Source of the DNA: Deltaproteobacteria bacterium
Lineage (GTDB): Bacteria > Myxococcota > XYA12-FULL-58-9 > JAFGEK01
DNA length: 48,447 nt
Reading direction: 5' to 3'
Assembly: GCA_016931625.1 (NCBI GenBank)
Contig: JAFGEK010000054.1
Coordinates: 1 to 48,447, forward strand
Shown: piece by piece, positions 1 through 9,373 of the stretch
Numbering within the stretch: the stretch's first letter is position 1
Layout: the number at the start of each line of letters is the position of its first letter
Position numbers and translations under genes: made by a program
Notes under the pieces: model-generated
Seen by the model: the letters and a program-made list of their open reading frames with translations, nothing else
What the model was told of the DNA's origin: nothing
The model's database searches: none

Positions 1-101
1 ATTGGTGGGCGCAATAATCCAGTATAGTTAAAAAGATAGGTTGTTGCCGTAGCAATAATTACAGAAACAATCGTAGAAACAAGAATAACTCTAGCTATCA
101 T
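1..101 (-). CDS. Possible N-terminal end of a membrane protein (partial, runs off window)
   Basis: The minus strand from an ATG at 101-99 is open to the window edge and encodes about 33 residues. They are strongly hydrophobic (MIARVILVSTIVSVIIATAT, then a short polar turn), so a membrane anchor or signal sequence is plausible. The frame also stays open upstream of the ATG to about position 190 and would add residues such as CGLRRDPHSYSLLA. The true start is therefore uncertain, and no convincing ribosome binding site is visible before any candidate start. No family is recognised. The call rests only on hydrophobicity and an open frame over a short stretch, so it may be spurious. Confidence 0.3.
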   Translation of the reverse strand, partial: MIARVILVSTIVSVIIATATTYLFNYTGLLRPP

Positions 102-207
102 GGCCAATAAGCTATAACTATGCGGATCACGACGCAAGCCGCAAACGTAAGAAGTTATATAAAATCTTTAAAAAAATACAGCTAATTGCACTTTTTTACC
201 TATCAAA

Positions 208-223
208 TAGGGGGTGTCCCTAA
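208..223 (+). repeat. Dispersed palindromic motif, copy 1
   Basis: TAGGGGGTGTCCCTAA, an imperfect palindrome (AGGG...CCCT) in the intergenic region before the Cys-rich protein gene. Related copies lie at 4618-4633, 6992-7007, 28114-28129 (-), 33277-33292 and 42822-42838, all intergenic. Confidence 0.6.
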
Positions 224-343
224 CTCTATACCACTTTTTTTAACAAAAAGCGCCGAGTACTTCGTAAGCAAAAGTATAGTTTAAGCAGTAATTGACGGCA
301 CTCGCACGCTTATAAGTGTGAAGGTGTCAAGAGGAGGCTAATC

Positions 344-3300
344 TTGCTATCGAATACTATCCTATATCGTCGGCCTTTATGGCATCGTGCATCTGGCATT
401 ACTGCTTTGTTTATTGTCTTAGTTTTTATTCAAACTATGCGTATTTGTTTGGCAAATGCACAAACAAGCGCCAATTGTAGTTGCCCTAATGGCGGCACTC
501 TTAGCGTGCAGACAGTTTATGTCCCTTATACTCTTGAGAATGGGCATGCAGGCGATACACTGCTGCACTCTGGCGCAACAGGAAGTATGGGTAGTGGTAA
601 TATAGTTCCACACATGCTGCGACTAATAGGCTTTAGCTATACGCATAGCATGCTAATTACTGCTGATGGGGCTAACGGCTTAAAACAAGAGGTTAGTCAC
701 TTTACCGCCCATGGTACCAAATTAGCGAGCTTATTTAGCAAAAAAGACCTTCGCCTTGATGCTGATAAACTTGCACATTTACCACCCGGCTTAGTTAAGC
801 AAAACTTTGATAGCATCATTCGCGATTATGGACTAAATCTCTCTAACGCGCAGGTACTCATTGCTAGTGATCGCAACGCTGCCCAAAGTGCTGTGCAAGC
901 TGCCCGTAAGTTGAGTGGGTCATATCGCATTCAAGCTTATACCGATCTCTCTTACATAAATCACGTTGGCCCTGGCACCCATTGTTCTGGCTTTGTCTAC
1001 TGGGCTTGGCAACGTGGTGGCGGTGGAAGTATTTCACCAGTGCAATATTATCCTTCGTTTCGCGCAAATGCCGGCGATGTTTTATACCAGGGTGTTTATA
1101 ATGCGATAATGTCAGAGGGGGTGCCAATATTACCTGATGCCTGGACCGCTAAACGAGTAGCTAACCAAATCGTTAACTGTTTTCTTGATCGTGCTTGCAA
1201 TGCTACCGATGATGGTTGGCGGGCAGATCCACGAATAGGTTATACGGTAGCTCCCGATGATTTGCTGCCGCGTGCTGGTAATAGTGCTTATGCCTCGGTT
1301 GAACGTGTAGTTACTTCTGGAGGTTATTATGATGATCGTGACGTCTGCCAACTACCAGGAGGTGATTGGTATGAAGCTTCATGCACACCTACTCCTCCAC
1401 CATCAGGTGGCAATGGCCACCGACCAGTTGCCTCAACACTAAATGTTAATAGTGATACCTCAGGCAATATCGTTTTCTCCTATACTTTATCTGATGCTGA
1501 AGGTGATCTCCTTAAAATAATCCCAGAGTATTCAGCTGACGGTGGTACCACCTGGAGCAATGCTACTGCTGGACCAGGAGGTGAACCCAAAACTGATCTA
1601 CACTCTAGCGAAAGCGGAGTAACTCATACTTTTGTATGGGCATCGCATCTTCAAGGCATTGGGATAATGACGACCGCTACAAATGTAGCTTTCCGTATAA
1701 CTCCATCTGATGGCCTTTTAGGAAAATCTGCAATCAGCAATACTTTCACTGTCGATAATACTGATAGACGCGTAGAATGCAGACCTGTTTATCAAACTAG
1801 TGGCTATTGTGGTGATTTTAAATGTGATCCTACTATATGCGAAACCATAATCAGCTGTAATCGCGACTGCGGCTATTGCGGTGATGGTATTTGCGGTGTT
1901 GATGAAACCGCTGACCCAGGGGGTAATTGCGCTAAAGATTGTGGAAAATGTGGTGATGGTATTTGTATGGCAAACGAAACCACCAATAATTGTGTGGCTG
2001 ATTGCAGTAAAGGTTGTGGTGATAATATTTGTCGTCCTGAAGCTGGTGAGAATGAAGAAACCTGTCCGACAGACTGCAGTAATTGTGGTAATGGTGTACA
2101 AAACGAAGGTGAGACTTGTGCTAACTGCCCACAAGATGTGGCTAATACTCCGGTAATTATTGCGACACCATCAAAAGTAGTTGTCAATCAACCAATTTCT
2201 TTCACAACTGATACAACACTTATATCAGGTGTTCCTACTTGGGATTTTGGTGATGCAACTAATCAGTCAGGTGTTTCGGTAACGCATAATTACCGTGCCA
2301 CCGGAAGCTATCATGTTGTACTTTCAGCCACTGAAAATAATTGTCAGGTCACTAAGACTTCTCTACCCTTTGTAATTGTAGTTACAAAAGGTGATGATTG
2401 CGGTGGCTTTTGCGGAGATGATGTTTGTTGCGACTATGATTATGAAGAAACACCACTCAATTGTCCGCAAGATTGTGTTTGTGGCAGCCACCAAGGCTAT
2501 TGTGGTGATGGTGTATGTTGCAATATTGATGGCGAAGATTATTCAACCTGCCCGAGCGATTGCCCCATAGTATGTGATGTTTGTGGGAATGATTTCTGCG
2601 GTGAGTGTGAAAACGCCGAGAACTGTTCACAGGATTGTATAAATCAAATCATCTGTGGTGACCATGTATGTGATAGCAGTGAGGGCTGTGAAAATTGTCC
2701 TAGTGATTGCGGTAAATGTATAGAACCCTGTGGTGATGGCTATTGCACACCAGGCATAGAAGATTGTGGTACATGCACCCAAGATTGTGCATGCCGCAAC
2801 GGTACTAAGTGTTCTAATCGGCAATGTATAACTTATTGCGGCAATAACACCTGCGATGAAAAAGAAACCTACAAAACCTGTCCGCAAGATTGTGCAGCAC
2901 CACAAGATGAGTGCAGTAAAGATGATGACTGTGGGTCAGGAAAAGTTTGCGAGTTGAGTACCGGCTGCGATCATCCTCTAATATGTGTGTCAGGTTGCCA
3001 TAACAAATCACAATGCCCAGATGGAAGCGAGTGTAAGCAACTTAATTGCATAACTTGTCCATGTGCTGGCATATGCACACCTGTTTCTCTTTCTTGCGGC
3101 GCTATGGGCGGAGACTTTTGCAGCAACACCGGCAAATGCCCGCAAGGGTATGATAATCTCGGCGCTTCATATGACTGCAGTCCTTGCTGCAAACAAGGTG
3201 ATTCTTGCGGAGCCATGGGAGGAAATTACTGTAGTAACGACGGCAAGTGCCCAAGGGGATATGATGTTCTTGGTGTCACATATGACTGTACTCCTTGTTG

Positions 3301-3430
3301 CAAACAAGGACCATCGTGCGGCGCCATGGGCGGAGACTATTGCGGCAACGACCTTAAATGCCCAAAGGGATATATCAGTCTTGGCTCCTCATATGACTGT
3401 AATCCCTGTTGCAAGCAAGGCACCCTATAA
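344..3430 (+). CDS. Secreted Cys-rich multidomain protein with N-terminal permuted papain-like (NlpC/P60/YiiX-type) domain
   Basis: 1028 residues from a TTG start with a strong GAGGAGG six bases upstream. A signal peptide is followed by a likely cleavage after ANA around residue 40. Residues about 55-260 have the order of a circularly permuted papain fold: an AGDTLLH segment, His101 in YTHSM, and Cys214 in THCSGFVYWAW as candidate nucleophile. A proline linker leads to a beta-sandwich-like region (about 360-475). Then come about eleven Cys-rich modules of the type CGDGxC...E...C..DC, interrupted by a PKD domain around residues 600-680 (WDFGD at 633). The C-terminus is three nearly identical 37-residue CGAMGG...CCKQG repeats. 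The CGDG modules are common in secreted proteins of myxobacteria. The enzymatic role (amide or ester hydrolysis at the cell surface) is inferred from fold motifs only. It is followed 16 bp later by a lipoprotein gene, probably co-transcribed. Confidence 0.8.
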   Translation: MLSNTILYRRPLWHRASGITALFIVLVFIQTMRICLANAQTSANCSCPNGGTLSVQTVYVPYTLENGHAGDTLLHSGATGSMGSGNIVPHMLRLIGFSYTHSMLITADGANGLKQEVSHFTAHGTKLASLFSKKDLRLDADKLAHLPPGLVKQNFDSIIRDYGLNLSNAQVLIASDRNAAQSAVQAARKLSGSYRIQAYTDLSYINHVGPGTHCSGFVYWAWQRGGGGSISPVQYYPSFRANAGDVLYQGVYNAIMSEGVPILPDAWTAKRVANQIVNCFLDRACNATDDGWRADPRIGYTVAPDDLLPRAGNSAYASVERVVTSGGYYDDRDVCQLPGGDWYEASCTPTPPPSGGNGHRPVASTLNVNSDTSGNIVFSYTLSDAEGDLLKIIPEYSADGGTTWSNATAGPGGEPKTDLHSSESGVTHTFVWASHLQGIGIMTTATNVAFRITPSDGLLGKSAISNTFTVDNTDRRVECRPVYQTSGYCGDFKCDPTICETIISCNRDCGYCGDGICGVDETADPGGNCAKDCGKCGDGICMANETTNNCVADCSKGCGDNICRPEAGENEETCPTDCSNCGNGVQNEGETCANCPQDVANTPVIIATPSKVVVNQPISFTTDTTLISGVPTWDFGDATNQSGVSVTHNYRATGSYHVVLSATENNCQVTKTSLPFVIVVTKGDDCGGFCGDDVCCDYDYEETPLNCPQDCVCGSHQGYCGDGVCCNIDGEDYSTCPSDCPIVCDVCGNDFCGECENAENCSQDCINQIICGDHVCDSSEGCENCPSDCGKCIEPCGDGYCTPGIEDCGTCTQDCACRNGTKCSNRQCITYCGNNTCDEKETYKTCPQDCAAPQDECSKDDDCGSGKVCELSTGCDHPLICVSGCHNKSQCPDGSECKQLNCITCPCAGICTPVSLSCGAMGGDFCSNTGKCPQGYDNLGASYDCSPCCKQGDSCGAMGGNYCSNDGKCPRGYDVLGVTYDCTPCCKQGPSCGAMGGDYCGNDLKCPKGYISLGSSYDCNPCCKQGTL
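3092..3424 (+). repeat. Three tandem 111-bp in-frame repeats
   Basis: Three consecutive 37-codon units at 3092-3202, 3203-3313 and 3314-3424 encode SCGAMGG-x-(F/Y)-C ... YDC-x-PCCKQG. Each unit has six conserved cysteines. They form the extreme C-terminus of the secreted protein and end one codon before its stop. Confidence 0.9.
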
Positions 3431-3446
3431 ACAAAGAGAGGCTATT

Positions 3447-4604
3447 ATGCTGATAATTATTAACAGCTTAAAAAAAAGTTTTAAATCCACTCATCATAAT
3501 GCAATTGTTGCTACATTAGCGCTAGTAATCGCAAATATATTCGGTTGTAGCAAAAATAATGATGTATCGGTTATGGAGCAGCGACCCTTAATCGCAAATA
3601 TACAAACCGATCGTACTGAAGCTTGTATAGGTGATGACGTATTAGTAACGGTAATTGCGTTAGAACCCGACCCTCGCTTAGAAGTATATGTAGATGGTGC
3701 ACTAGGCAATCCACGTGTGGTTACTGTTAGTAGTATAGGTGTACAAAAAGTTGGGGTAACCGTAAGTTTGGGCCCTAATGTTCGTGATTTTTCTAGTGTT
3801 GAATTTAAAGGAATTGATTGTGGCGAGCAATCAACACTTGATTTAAGTTATCGTTTTTCTACTGATCGCGCTGACACTGTTATCTTTAATGCCAGCGTTA
3901 ACAAAATTGAACCCTCAGAAATATTATATTTATGGGATTTTGGTGAGGGCACGACAATAACGACAACAAGTGGTATGGTAGAAAAAAGCTATGCAATGCG
4001 TGATCAAAACAAGGCTATGACAACTTTCATAGCCTCAGTAACTGCAACAATAGCCACAGGGCAAAGTTTGCAAAAGCGTATTTCGGTAGCTTTAAAAAAT
4101 TTAAGTTTCGCTGCAAGCGAAGATGCCATCGTTGTATTACCTGTCGAGCATGAACGCTTTGCTACCCAACAAGGCAATATTTTTTCAAGTCTAGTACAAA
4201 TGAAAAATACGTTATCTTCGAGCGTTACTTTTAGCAATCTTGTTGCAATGGGGCGCAGTTGTGATGGTGAGCAGATGCCTCAAGTTACATTAGATCTTGC
4301 TAATAGCTTTGCAAGTCCACCATTAAAACTACTCGCTGGGCAAGTATGGTCTTCACAAATTTCACTTACACAATCTAACTTAGGAGATAACGTTTGTACG
4401 GCAAGATTGATTCTTAGTGGCGCTAGCGAAAGTGGCCAAAAAGTAAGAGCGGGATTTGCGCTTGATCTTAAAGTGCCGCAACTTAGTAGTCAGGTAACCG
4501 ATACCCAAATCATTAGCAAGATTGAAGCTGCGCGCGAAATCCTAGGTCGCAAGAGAGTTACTATTGAAGAGCTTAACCGTCTTGAAGCTGAAGGTTTGCT
4601 GTAA
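3447..4604 (+). CDS. Lipoprotein with PKD-like domain, unknown function
   Basis: 385 residues from the ATG at 3447, which has AAGAGAGG five bases upstream and lies 16 bp after the previous stop. The frame is open further upstream, but that part overlaps the Cys-rich gene in another frame and is not credible coding. A basic N-terminus and hydrophobic stretch (IVATLALVIANIFGC) end in a lipobox-like NIFGC, so export as a lipoprotein is likely. The middle holds a PKD-like segment (LYLWDFGEG and following strands, about residues 150-215). The rest looks beta-rich with no recognised catalytic motif. The last residues form a charged helix (REILGRKRVTIEELNRLEAE). Its position suggests it works with the secreted Cys-rich protein upstream, perhaps as an anchor or partner; that is inference. 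Confidence 0.75.
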   Translation: MLIIINSLKKSFKSTHHNAIVATLALVIANIFGCSKNNDVSVMEQRPLIANIQTDRTEACIGDDVLVTVIALEPDPRLEVYVDGALGNPRVVTVSSIGVQKVGVTVSLGPNVRDFSSVEFKGIDCGEQSTLDLSYRFSTDRADTVIFNASVNKIEPSEILYLWDFGEGTTITTTSGMVEKSYAMRDQNKAMTTFIASVTATIATGQSLQKRISVALKNLSFAASEDAIVVLPVEHERFATQQGNIFSSLVQMKNTLSSSVTFSNLVAMGRSCDGEQMPQVTLDLANSFASPPLKLLAGQVWSSQISLTQSNLGDNVCTARLILSGASESGQKVRAGFALDLKVPQLSSQVTDTQIISKIEAAREILGRKRVTIEELNRLEAEGLL

Positions 4605-4617
4605 CCTAACTGATAGC

Positions 4618-4633
4618 TTGGGGGTATACCTAA
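4618..4633 (+). repeat. Dispersed palindromic motif, degenerate copy
   Basis: TTGGGGGTATACCTAA differs at two positions from the copy at 6992. It lies between the lipoprotein stop and the groEL terminator. Confidence 0.4.
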
Positions 4634-4660
4634 TAAAAAACGGGCCCATTTGGGCCCGTT
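4631..4660 (-). terminator. Rho-independent terminator of groESL
   Basis: A perfect 9-bp stem (AACGGGCCC at 4639-4647, GGGCCCGTT at 4652-4660) with a 4-nt loop. Read on the minus strand it is followed by TTTTTTATTA, a typical T tract, about 40 bp after the groEL stop. It may also slow plus-strand transcription from the lipoprotein gene, but the plus side lacks a good T run. Confidence 0.9.
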
Positions 4661-4699
4661 TATACTTATCTAATCACTTTAATTGGGTTTAGCTTGGTA

Positions 4700-6400
<1,701 letters not shown>

Positions 6401-6697
6401 TTAACCTTCGATGATCCCTAAAACCTCTTCCTCACGCAGGATGAGACTCTCGATACCATCAAGCTTAATTTCACTGCCAGAATATTTGCCAAACAGAACC
6501 CGATCACCCACCTTAACTTCAAGTGGAGTGACTTTACCATCATCACCGCGTTTGCCGTTACCAACAGCGAGAACTTCACCTTGTTGTGGTTTCTCTTTAG
6601 CGGTATCAGGAATTATTAGCCCACCTGCGGTACGCTCTTCACCTTCAATGCGTTTTATAAGAAGGCGATCATGAAGTGGACGAAATTTTTGTGCCAT
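6401..6697 (-). CDS. groES: Co-chaperonin GroES (Hsp10)
   Basis: 98 residues, the normal length. It forms the heptameric lid of Gro[13 protein letters not shown] at the N-terminus, the mobile loop [19 protein letters not shown] that contacts GroEL, and the [16 protein letters not shown] core are all intact. A GGAGG sits 8 bases before the ATG. First gene of the groESL operon, with a promoter and an inverted repeat in the 200 bp upstream. Confidence 0.99.
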   Translation of the reverse strand: MAQKFRPLHDRLLIKRIEGEERTAGGLIIPDTAKEKPQQGEVLAVGNGKRGDDGKVTPLEVKVGDRVLFGKYSGSEIKLDGIESLILREEEVLGIIEG

Positions 6698-6801
6698 ATA
6701 GTTTTCCTCCAGTTGTTAGTACGCTTGTCGCAAGCGCACCATCGTAAAAAAACTTGTTAATTGTGACTTTTAGATAACTTGCTCTACCTAAAATTTTTGT
6801 T

Positions 6802-6827
6802 TTTGCATCCACAATATCGGATGCTAA
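6802..6827 (-). promoter_or_regulatory. CIRCE-like inverted repeat in the groESL leader
   Basis: On the minus strand: TTAGCATCC, 8-nt spacer, GGATGCAAA. The arms pair at 8 of 9 positions. The classical HrcA operator CIRCE is TTAGCACTC-N9-GAGTGCTAA. The outer TTAGCA and the position just downstream of the promoter match, but the inner bases and the spacer length differ. An HrcA-type or other repressor site is plausible; identity is inferred from similarity and location only. Confidence 0.45.
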
Positions 6828-6845
6828 TTAACTAACGACGCGGGC

Positions 6846-6873
6846 AATATAGTTTCACTATGGGCGTTGTCAA
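6846..6873 (-). promoter_or_regulatory. Sigma70-type promoter of groESL
   Basis: On the minus strand a perfect -35 TTGACA (6873-6868), a 16-bp spacer, and -10 TATATT (6851-6846). The expected transcription start near 6839 leaves a leader of about 140 nt that contains the inverted repeat at 6802-6827. Confidence 0.65.
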
Positions 6874-6991
6874 GATAGAGAAAAATATTTTTGTTAATTT
6901 GTACCACATTGAAAAATCGCATGTTTTCTTAATTAGTTAGCAAATACGGTTATACAGCTGCTAAAATATATGTTTAGCGAATGAAAGTAAT

Positions 6992-7007
6992 TAGGGGGTA
7001 TCCCTAA
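6992..7007 (+). repeat. Dispersed palindromic motif, copy
   Basis: TAGGGGGTATCCCTAA, one base different from the copy at 208-223. It lies between the divergent groESL promoter and the promoter of the outer-membrane protein gene. Confidence 0.6.
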
Positions 7008-7059
7008 ACATAAATGAAAAAATGCATACCTATAAAAACGAGAAGTCCATATATAACAT

Positions 7060-7088
7060 TTGCAAACTTGGCTTTACCTCTCTACTAT
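7060..7088 (+). promoter_or_regulatory. Putative promoter of the outer-membrane protein gene
   Basis: TTGCAA (7060-7065), a 17-bp spacer, and TACTAT (7083-7088), 33 bp before the ATG at 7122. The geometry is ideal and the hexamers are moderate matches. Confidence 0.45.
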
Positions 7089-7121
7089 TGTCAATTTAAA
7101 CAAGTAGGTGCCGGAGTCTAA

Positions 7122-8462
7122 ATGCAAAAAACTCTTAAATTTCTATTAATTTGCGGATTTATTATAGGATTTCGGAGTATACCATTAGCTAGTGCAGCAG
7201 AAGTAACTGATGTTGCTGATGCAGCTCATAAATTACTCATTGGCAATAGCGAACAACAAATTCCAATAAGTATTTACCTTGATGATTCAATTGAATTTCT
7301 GATGGAAAACGGCATAATCAGCCGTGAAGTCATTGATCTTGAAGGACGAACTAGCGGCTGTAGCGCATCAAATCCATTCGGGTGCCAACCAGTTGATGAG
7401 TTGCGTTATACACGCAACACTTATACCTATAAATTGCACACTCAAATCGGCATTTATCAAGATCTCGCGATTACCTTAGGTTGGAGTTACATTATTGGTC
7501 AAACTACAAAATTTGGTTATGCGCCTGGGGTTACAGCGGCCACTAGTACTGTTAATAGTTCTGATACCAACATTGGCAGCAATTTTAATCACAAATATAA
7601 ATCAAGTCATAAAGGTAGTGGCGCCCTTGAATTTGGGTTTCGCTATGCCCCGCTATCTGATGAACTTGATCAAAGCAAACCAATGTGGGTTTTAGCCTGC
7701 AATTGGGCAGCACCATGGTCGACTAAAACTAATACCATCAGCCGTGACCCCTCTACTAATGATCCAGGTCCGGTGGGTGATGGCATGCATTATTTAACTT
7801 TTAGTACCGCCTTATCAAAACGATTGGGCAATTTTGGCGAATTGAGTACCCGCCCAAATGCTAATCGCCGTGGTTATCTCGACCCTTACATAGAAATCGC
7901 CTATGTTTGGCCAATAGCTGGTAAAAATGCTCTGCCAGCTATTTCAAGCAGTAAGTTTGCAAAATCGCCTTCACAACAAATTAAATTTCATACTGGTTTT
8001 GAAATCATACCTTATGAAGATCTACGCAATAAACGCAAGCTTGCCATTGATTTAGGTTTAAAGAGTACTTACTTCACTAGGGGTCGTAATTATAGTTTGC
8101 TTACTGATCCATTAAAACGACTGACCTATACTGAACAATATTTATTTATTAGCGGTGTGGTTGGCATTTATGCACAAATTGCCTCTTTTGTAAGGCTAAA
8201 ACTTAATGTGACTCTGGGATACCAAACACCGCATCTGCTAACTGGAGAACGCGAAGGACAAGACCGCAATAATGATGGTCGCATAACCACCCAAAATGAA
8301 GACCCTAATAGCCCAGATATTGCCAATCCTTACTTTTGTGGACCAGCGCAAGCTGCTACATGTGCTAACGGTGGTTTAGCCTATGATCAAATCGGTATGC
8401 GTTTTAAAGATGCGAATCATGTGGTATTTGGTGCTTCGACTTCGCTACTTTTAACTTTCTGA
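7122..8462 (+). CDS. Putative outer-membrane beta-barrel protein
   Basis: 446 residues. The N-terminus (MQKTLKFLLICGFIIGF, then ASAAE) is a typical signal peptide with cleavage near residue 25. The mature part has many alternating polar/hydrophobic strands with aromatic ends (YKLHTQIGIYQDLAITLGWSYI, LEFGFRYAP, FIEIAYVWP-like, VRLKLNVTLGYQ). It ends in FGASTSLLLTF, the C-terminal phenylalanine signature of barrel proteins inserted by BAM. CSASNPFGCQ near residue 80 and CGPAQAATC near residue 410 could form surface disulfides. A GGAG precedes the ATG. Substrate unknown. Probably co-transcribed with the phosphorylase gene 27 bp downstream. Confidence 0.7.
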   Translation: MQKTLKFLLICGFIIGFRSIPLASAAEVTDVADAAHKLLIGNSEQQIPISIYLDDSIEFLMENGIISREVIDLEGRTSGCSASNPFGCQPVDELRYTRNTYTYKLHTQIGIYQDLAITLGWSYIIGQTTKFGYAPGVTAATSTVNSSDTNIGSNFNHKYKSSHKGSGALEFGFRYAPLSDELDQSKPMWVLACNWAAPWSTKTNTISRDPSTNDPGPVGDGMHYLTFSTALSKRLGNFGELSTRPNANRRGYLDPYIEIAYVWPIAGKNALPAISSSKFAKSPSQQIKFHTGFEIIPYEDLRNKRKLAIDLGLKSTYFTRGRNYSLLTDPLKRLTYTEQYLFISGVVGIYAQIASFVRLKLNVTLGYQTPHLLTGEREGQDRNNDGRITTQNEDPNSPDIANPYFCGPAQAATCANGGLAYDQIGMRFKDANHVVFGASTSLLLTF

Positions 8463-8489
8463 CACTTTAAAAATATTTAGGACAATCAA

Positions 8490-9356
8490 ATGCTGAATAT
8501 CGGGATAATCGGCGGTAGTGGTCTATATCAGATTGAAGATGTAGCCAATGTACGTCAACTTAATCTTGAAACGCCATTTGGGAACACTTCTGATTCGTTA
8601 ACTGTTGGAGAATTAAACGGCGCACAATTGATTTTCATTCCTCGCCATGGTCGTGGACACTCTTTGACCCCAAGCGAAGTTCCCTACCGTGCTAATATTT
8701 TTGCGCTGAAAAGCCTTGGAGTTAATTGGTTAATTTCAGTATCGGCAGTGGGTTCACTGCGTGAAGAATTGCCTCCAGGTACAATAGTACTACCGAATCA
8801 ATATATCGATCGTACTTTAAACAGACAGCGAACCTTTTTTAGCAAGGGATTAGTTGCTCATGTATCCGTAGCTGACCCAACATGTCAAAATCTGCGTAAA
8901 GCAATAGTGAATGCGGCTAATAATGTTGGATCATCAATAAAAAGCGGTGCTACTTATGTTTGTATTGAGGGTCCGGCTTTTTCAACACGCGCTGAATCTA
9001 ATCTGTATCGCTCATGGGGTGCTGACATAATAGGTATGACTAGCATACCTGAAATATATCTAGCGCGAGAAGCCGAAATACATTACGCCACTATTGCTAT
9101 AGTTACTGACTATGATTGTTGGAAAGTCGGTACCGAAGCTGTGCAAGCTGATATAGTAATAGAAAACTTTAAAAAAAATGTAGATAACGTTAAGAAAATC
9201 CTATCTACAATAGTACCAGAAATTGAGGCTATAGATTCTATTAAAGAAGAATGTCGCTGTACTCAGGCTTTAGCGGGCGCCATTCTCACCGACCACACTC
9301 AAATCGATCCCCAAATAGGCGAAACCTTAGCGCCATTAGTTAAGAACTACCTATAA
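8490..9356 (+). CDS. mtnP: S-methyl-5'-thioadenosine phosphorylase (MTAP / PNP family 2)
   Basis: 288 residues, the normal length. It cleaves methylthioadenosine with phosphate to adenine and methylthioribose-1-phosphate in methionine salvage and polyamine recycling. Family motifs in order: IGIIGGSGLY (phosphate loop) at 4-13, IPRHGRGH, SAVGSL, CIEGPAFSTRAES, IGMTSIPE, and VTDYDCWK near the C-terminus. TDYDCW favours the MTAP branch over purine nucleoside phosphorylase. It follows the barrel-protein gene by 27 bp and faces the gltJ-like gene (17 bp between the two stops). A related inosine/guanosine phosphorylase activity cannot be excluded. Confidence 0.9.
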   Translation: MLNIGIIGGSGLYQIEDVANVRQLNLETPFGNTSDSLTVGELNGAQLIFIPRHGRGHSLTPSEVPYRANIFALKSLGVNWLISVSAVGSLREELPPGTIVLPNQYIDRTLNRQRTFFSKGLVAHVSVADPTCQNLRKAIVNAANNVGSSIKSGATYVCIEGPAFSTRAESNLYRSWGADIIGMTSIPEIYLAREAEIHYATIAIVTDYDCWKVGTEAVQADIVIENFKKNVDNVKKILSTIVPEIEAIDSIKEECRCTQALAGAILTDHTQIDPQIGETLAPLVKNYL

Positions 9357-9373
9357 TCTCTAAATAAAACAGC

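Noticed and set aside
292-316. TTGACG...TATAAG as promoter of the Cys-rich gene
   Set aside because: Spacer is only 13 bp and the expected transcript would begin at the ribosome binding site.
1718-2905. Several 60-140 codon open frames on the minus strand and +3 frame across the Cys-rich gene
   Set aside because: They are shadows of the repeated Cys/Gly/Asp codons in the real gene; no ribosome sites and low-complexity Thr/Ile-rich products.
3063-3446. Upstream extension of the lipoprotein frame into the Cys-rich gene
   Set aside because: Overlaps the real gene's repeats in another frame, and a signal peptide with lipobox and ribosome site starts at 3447.
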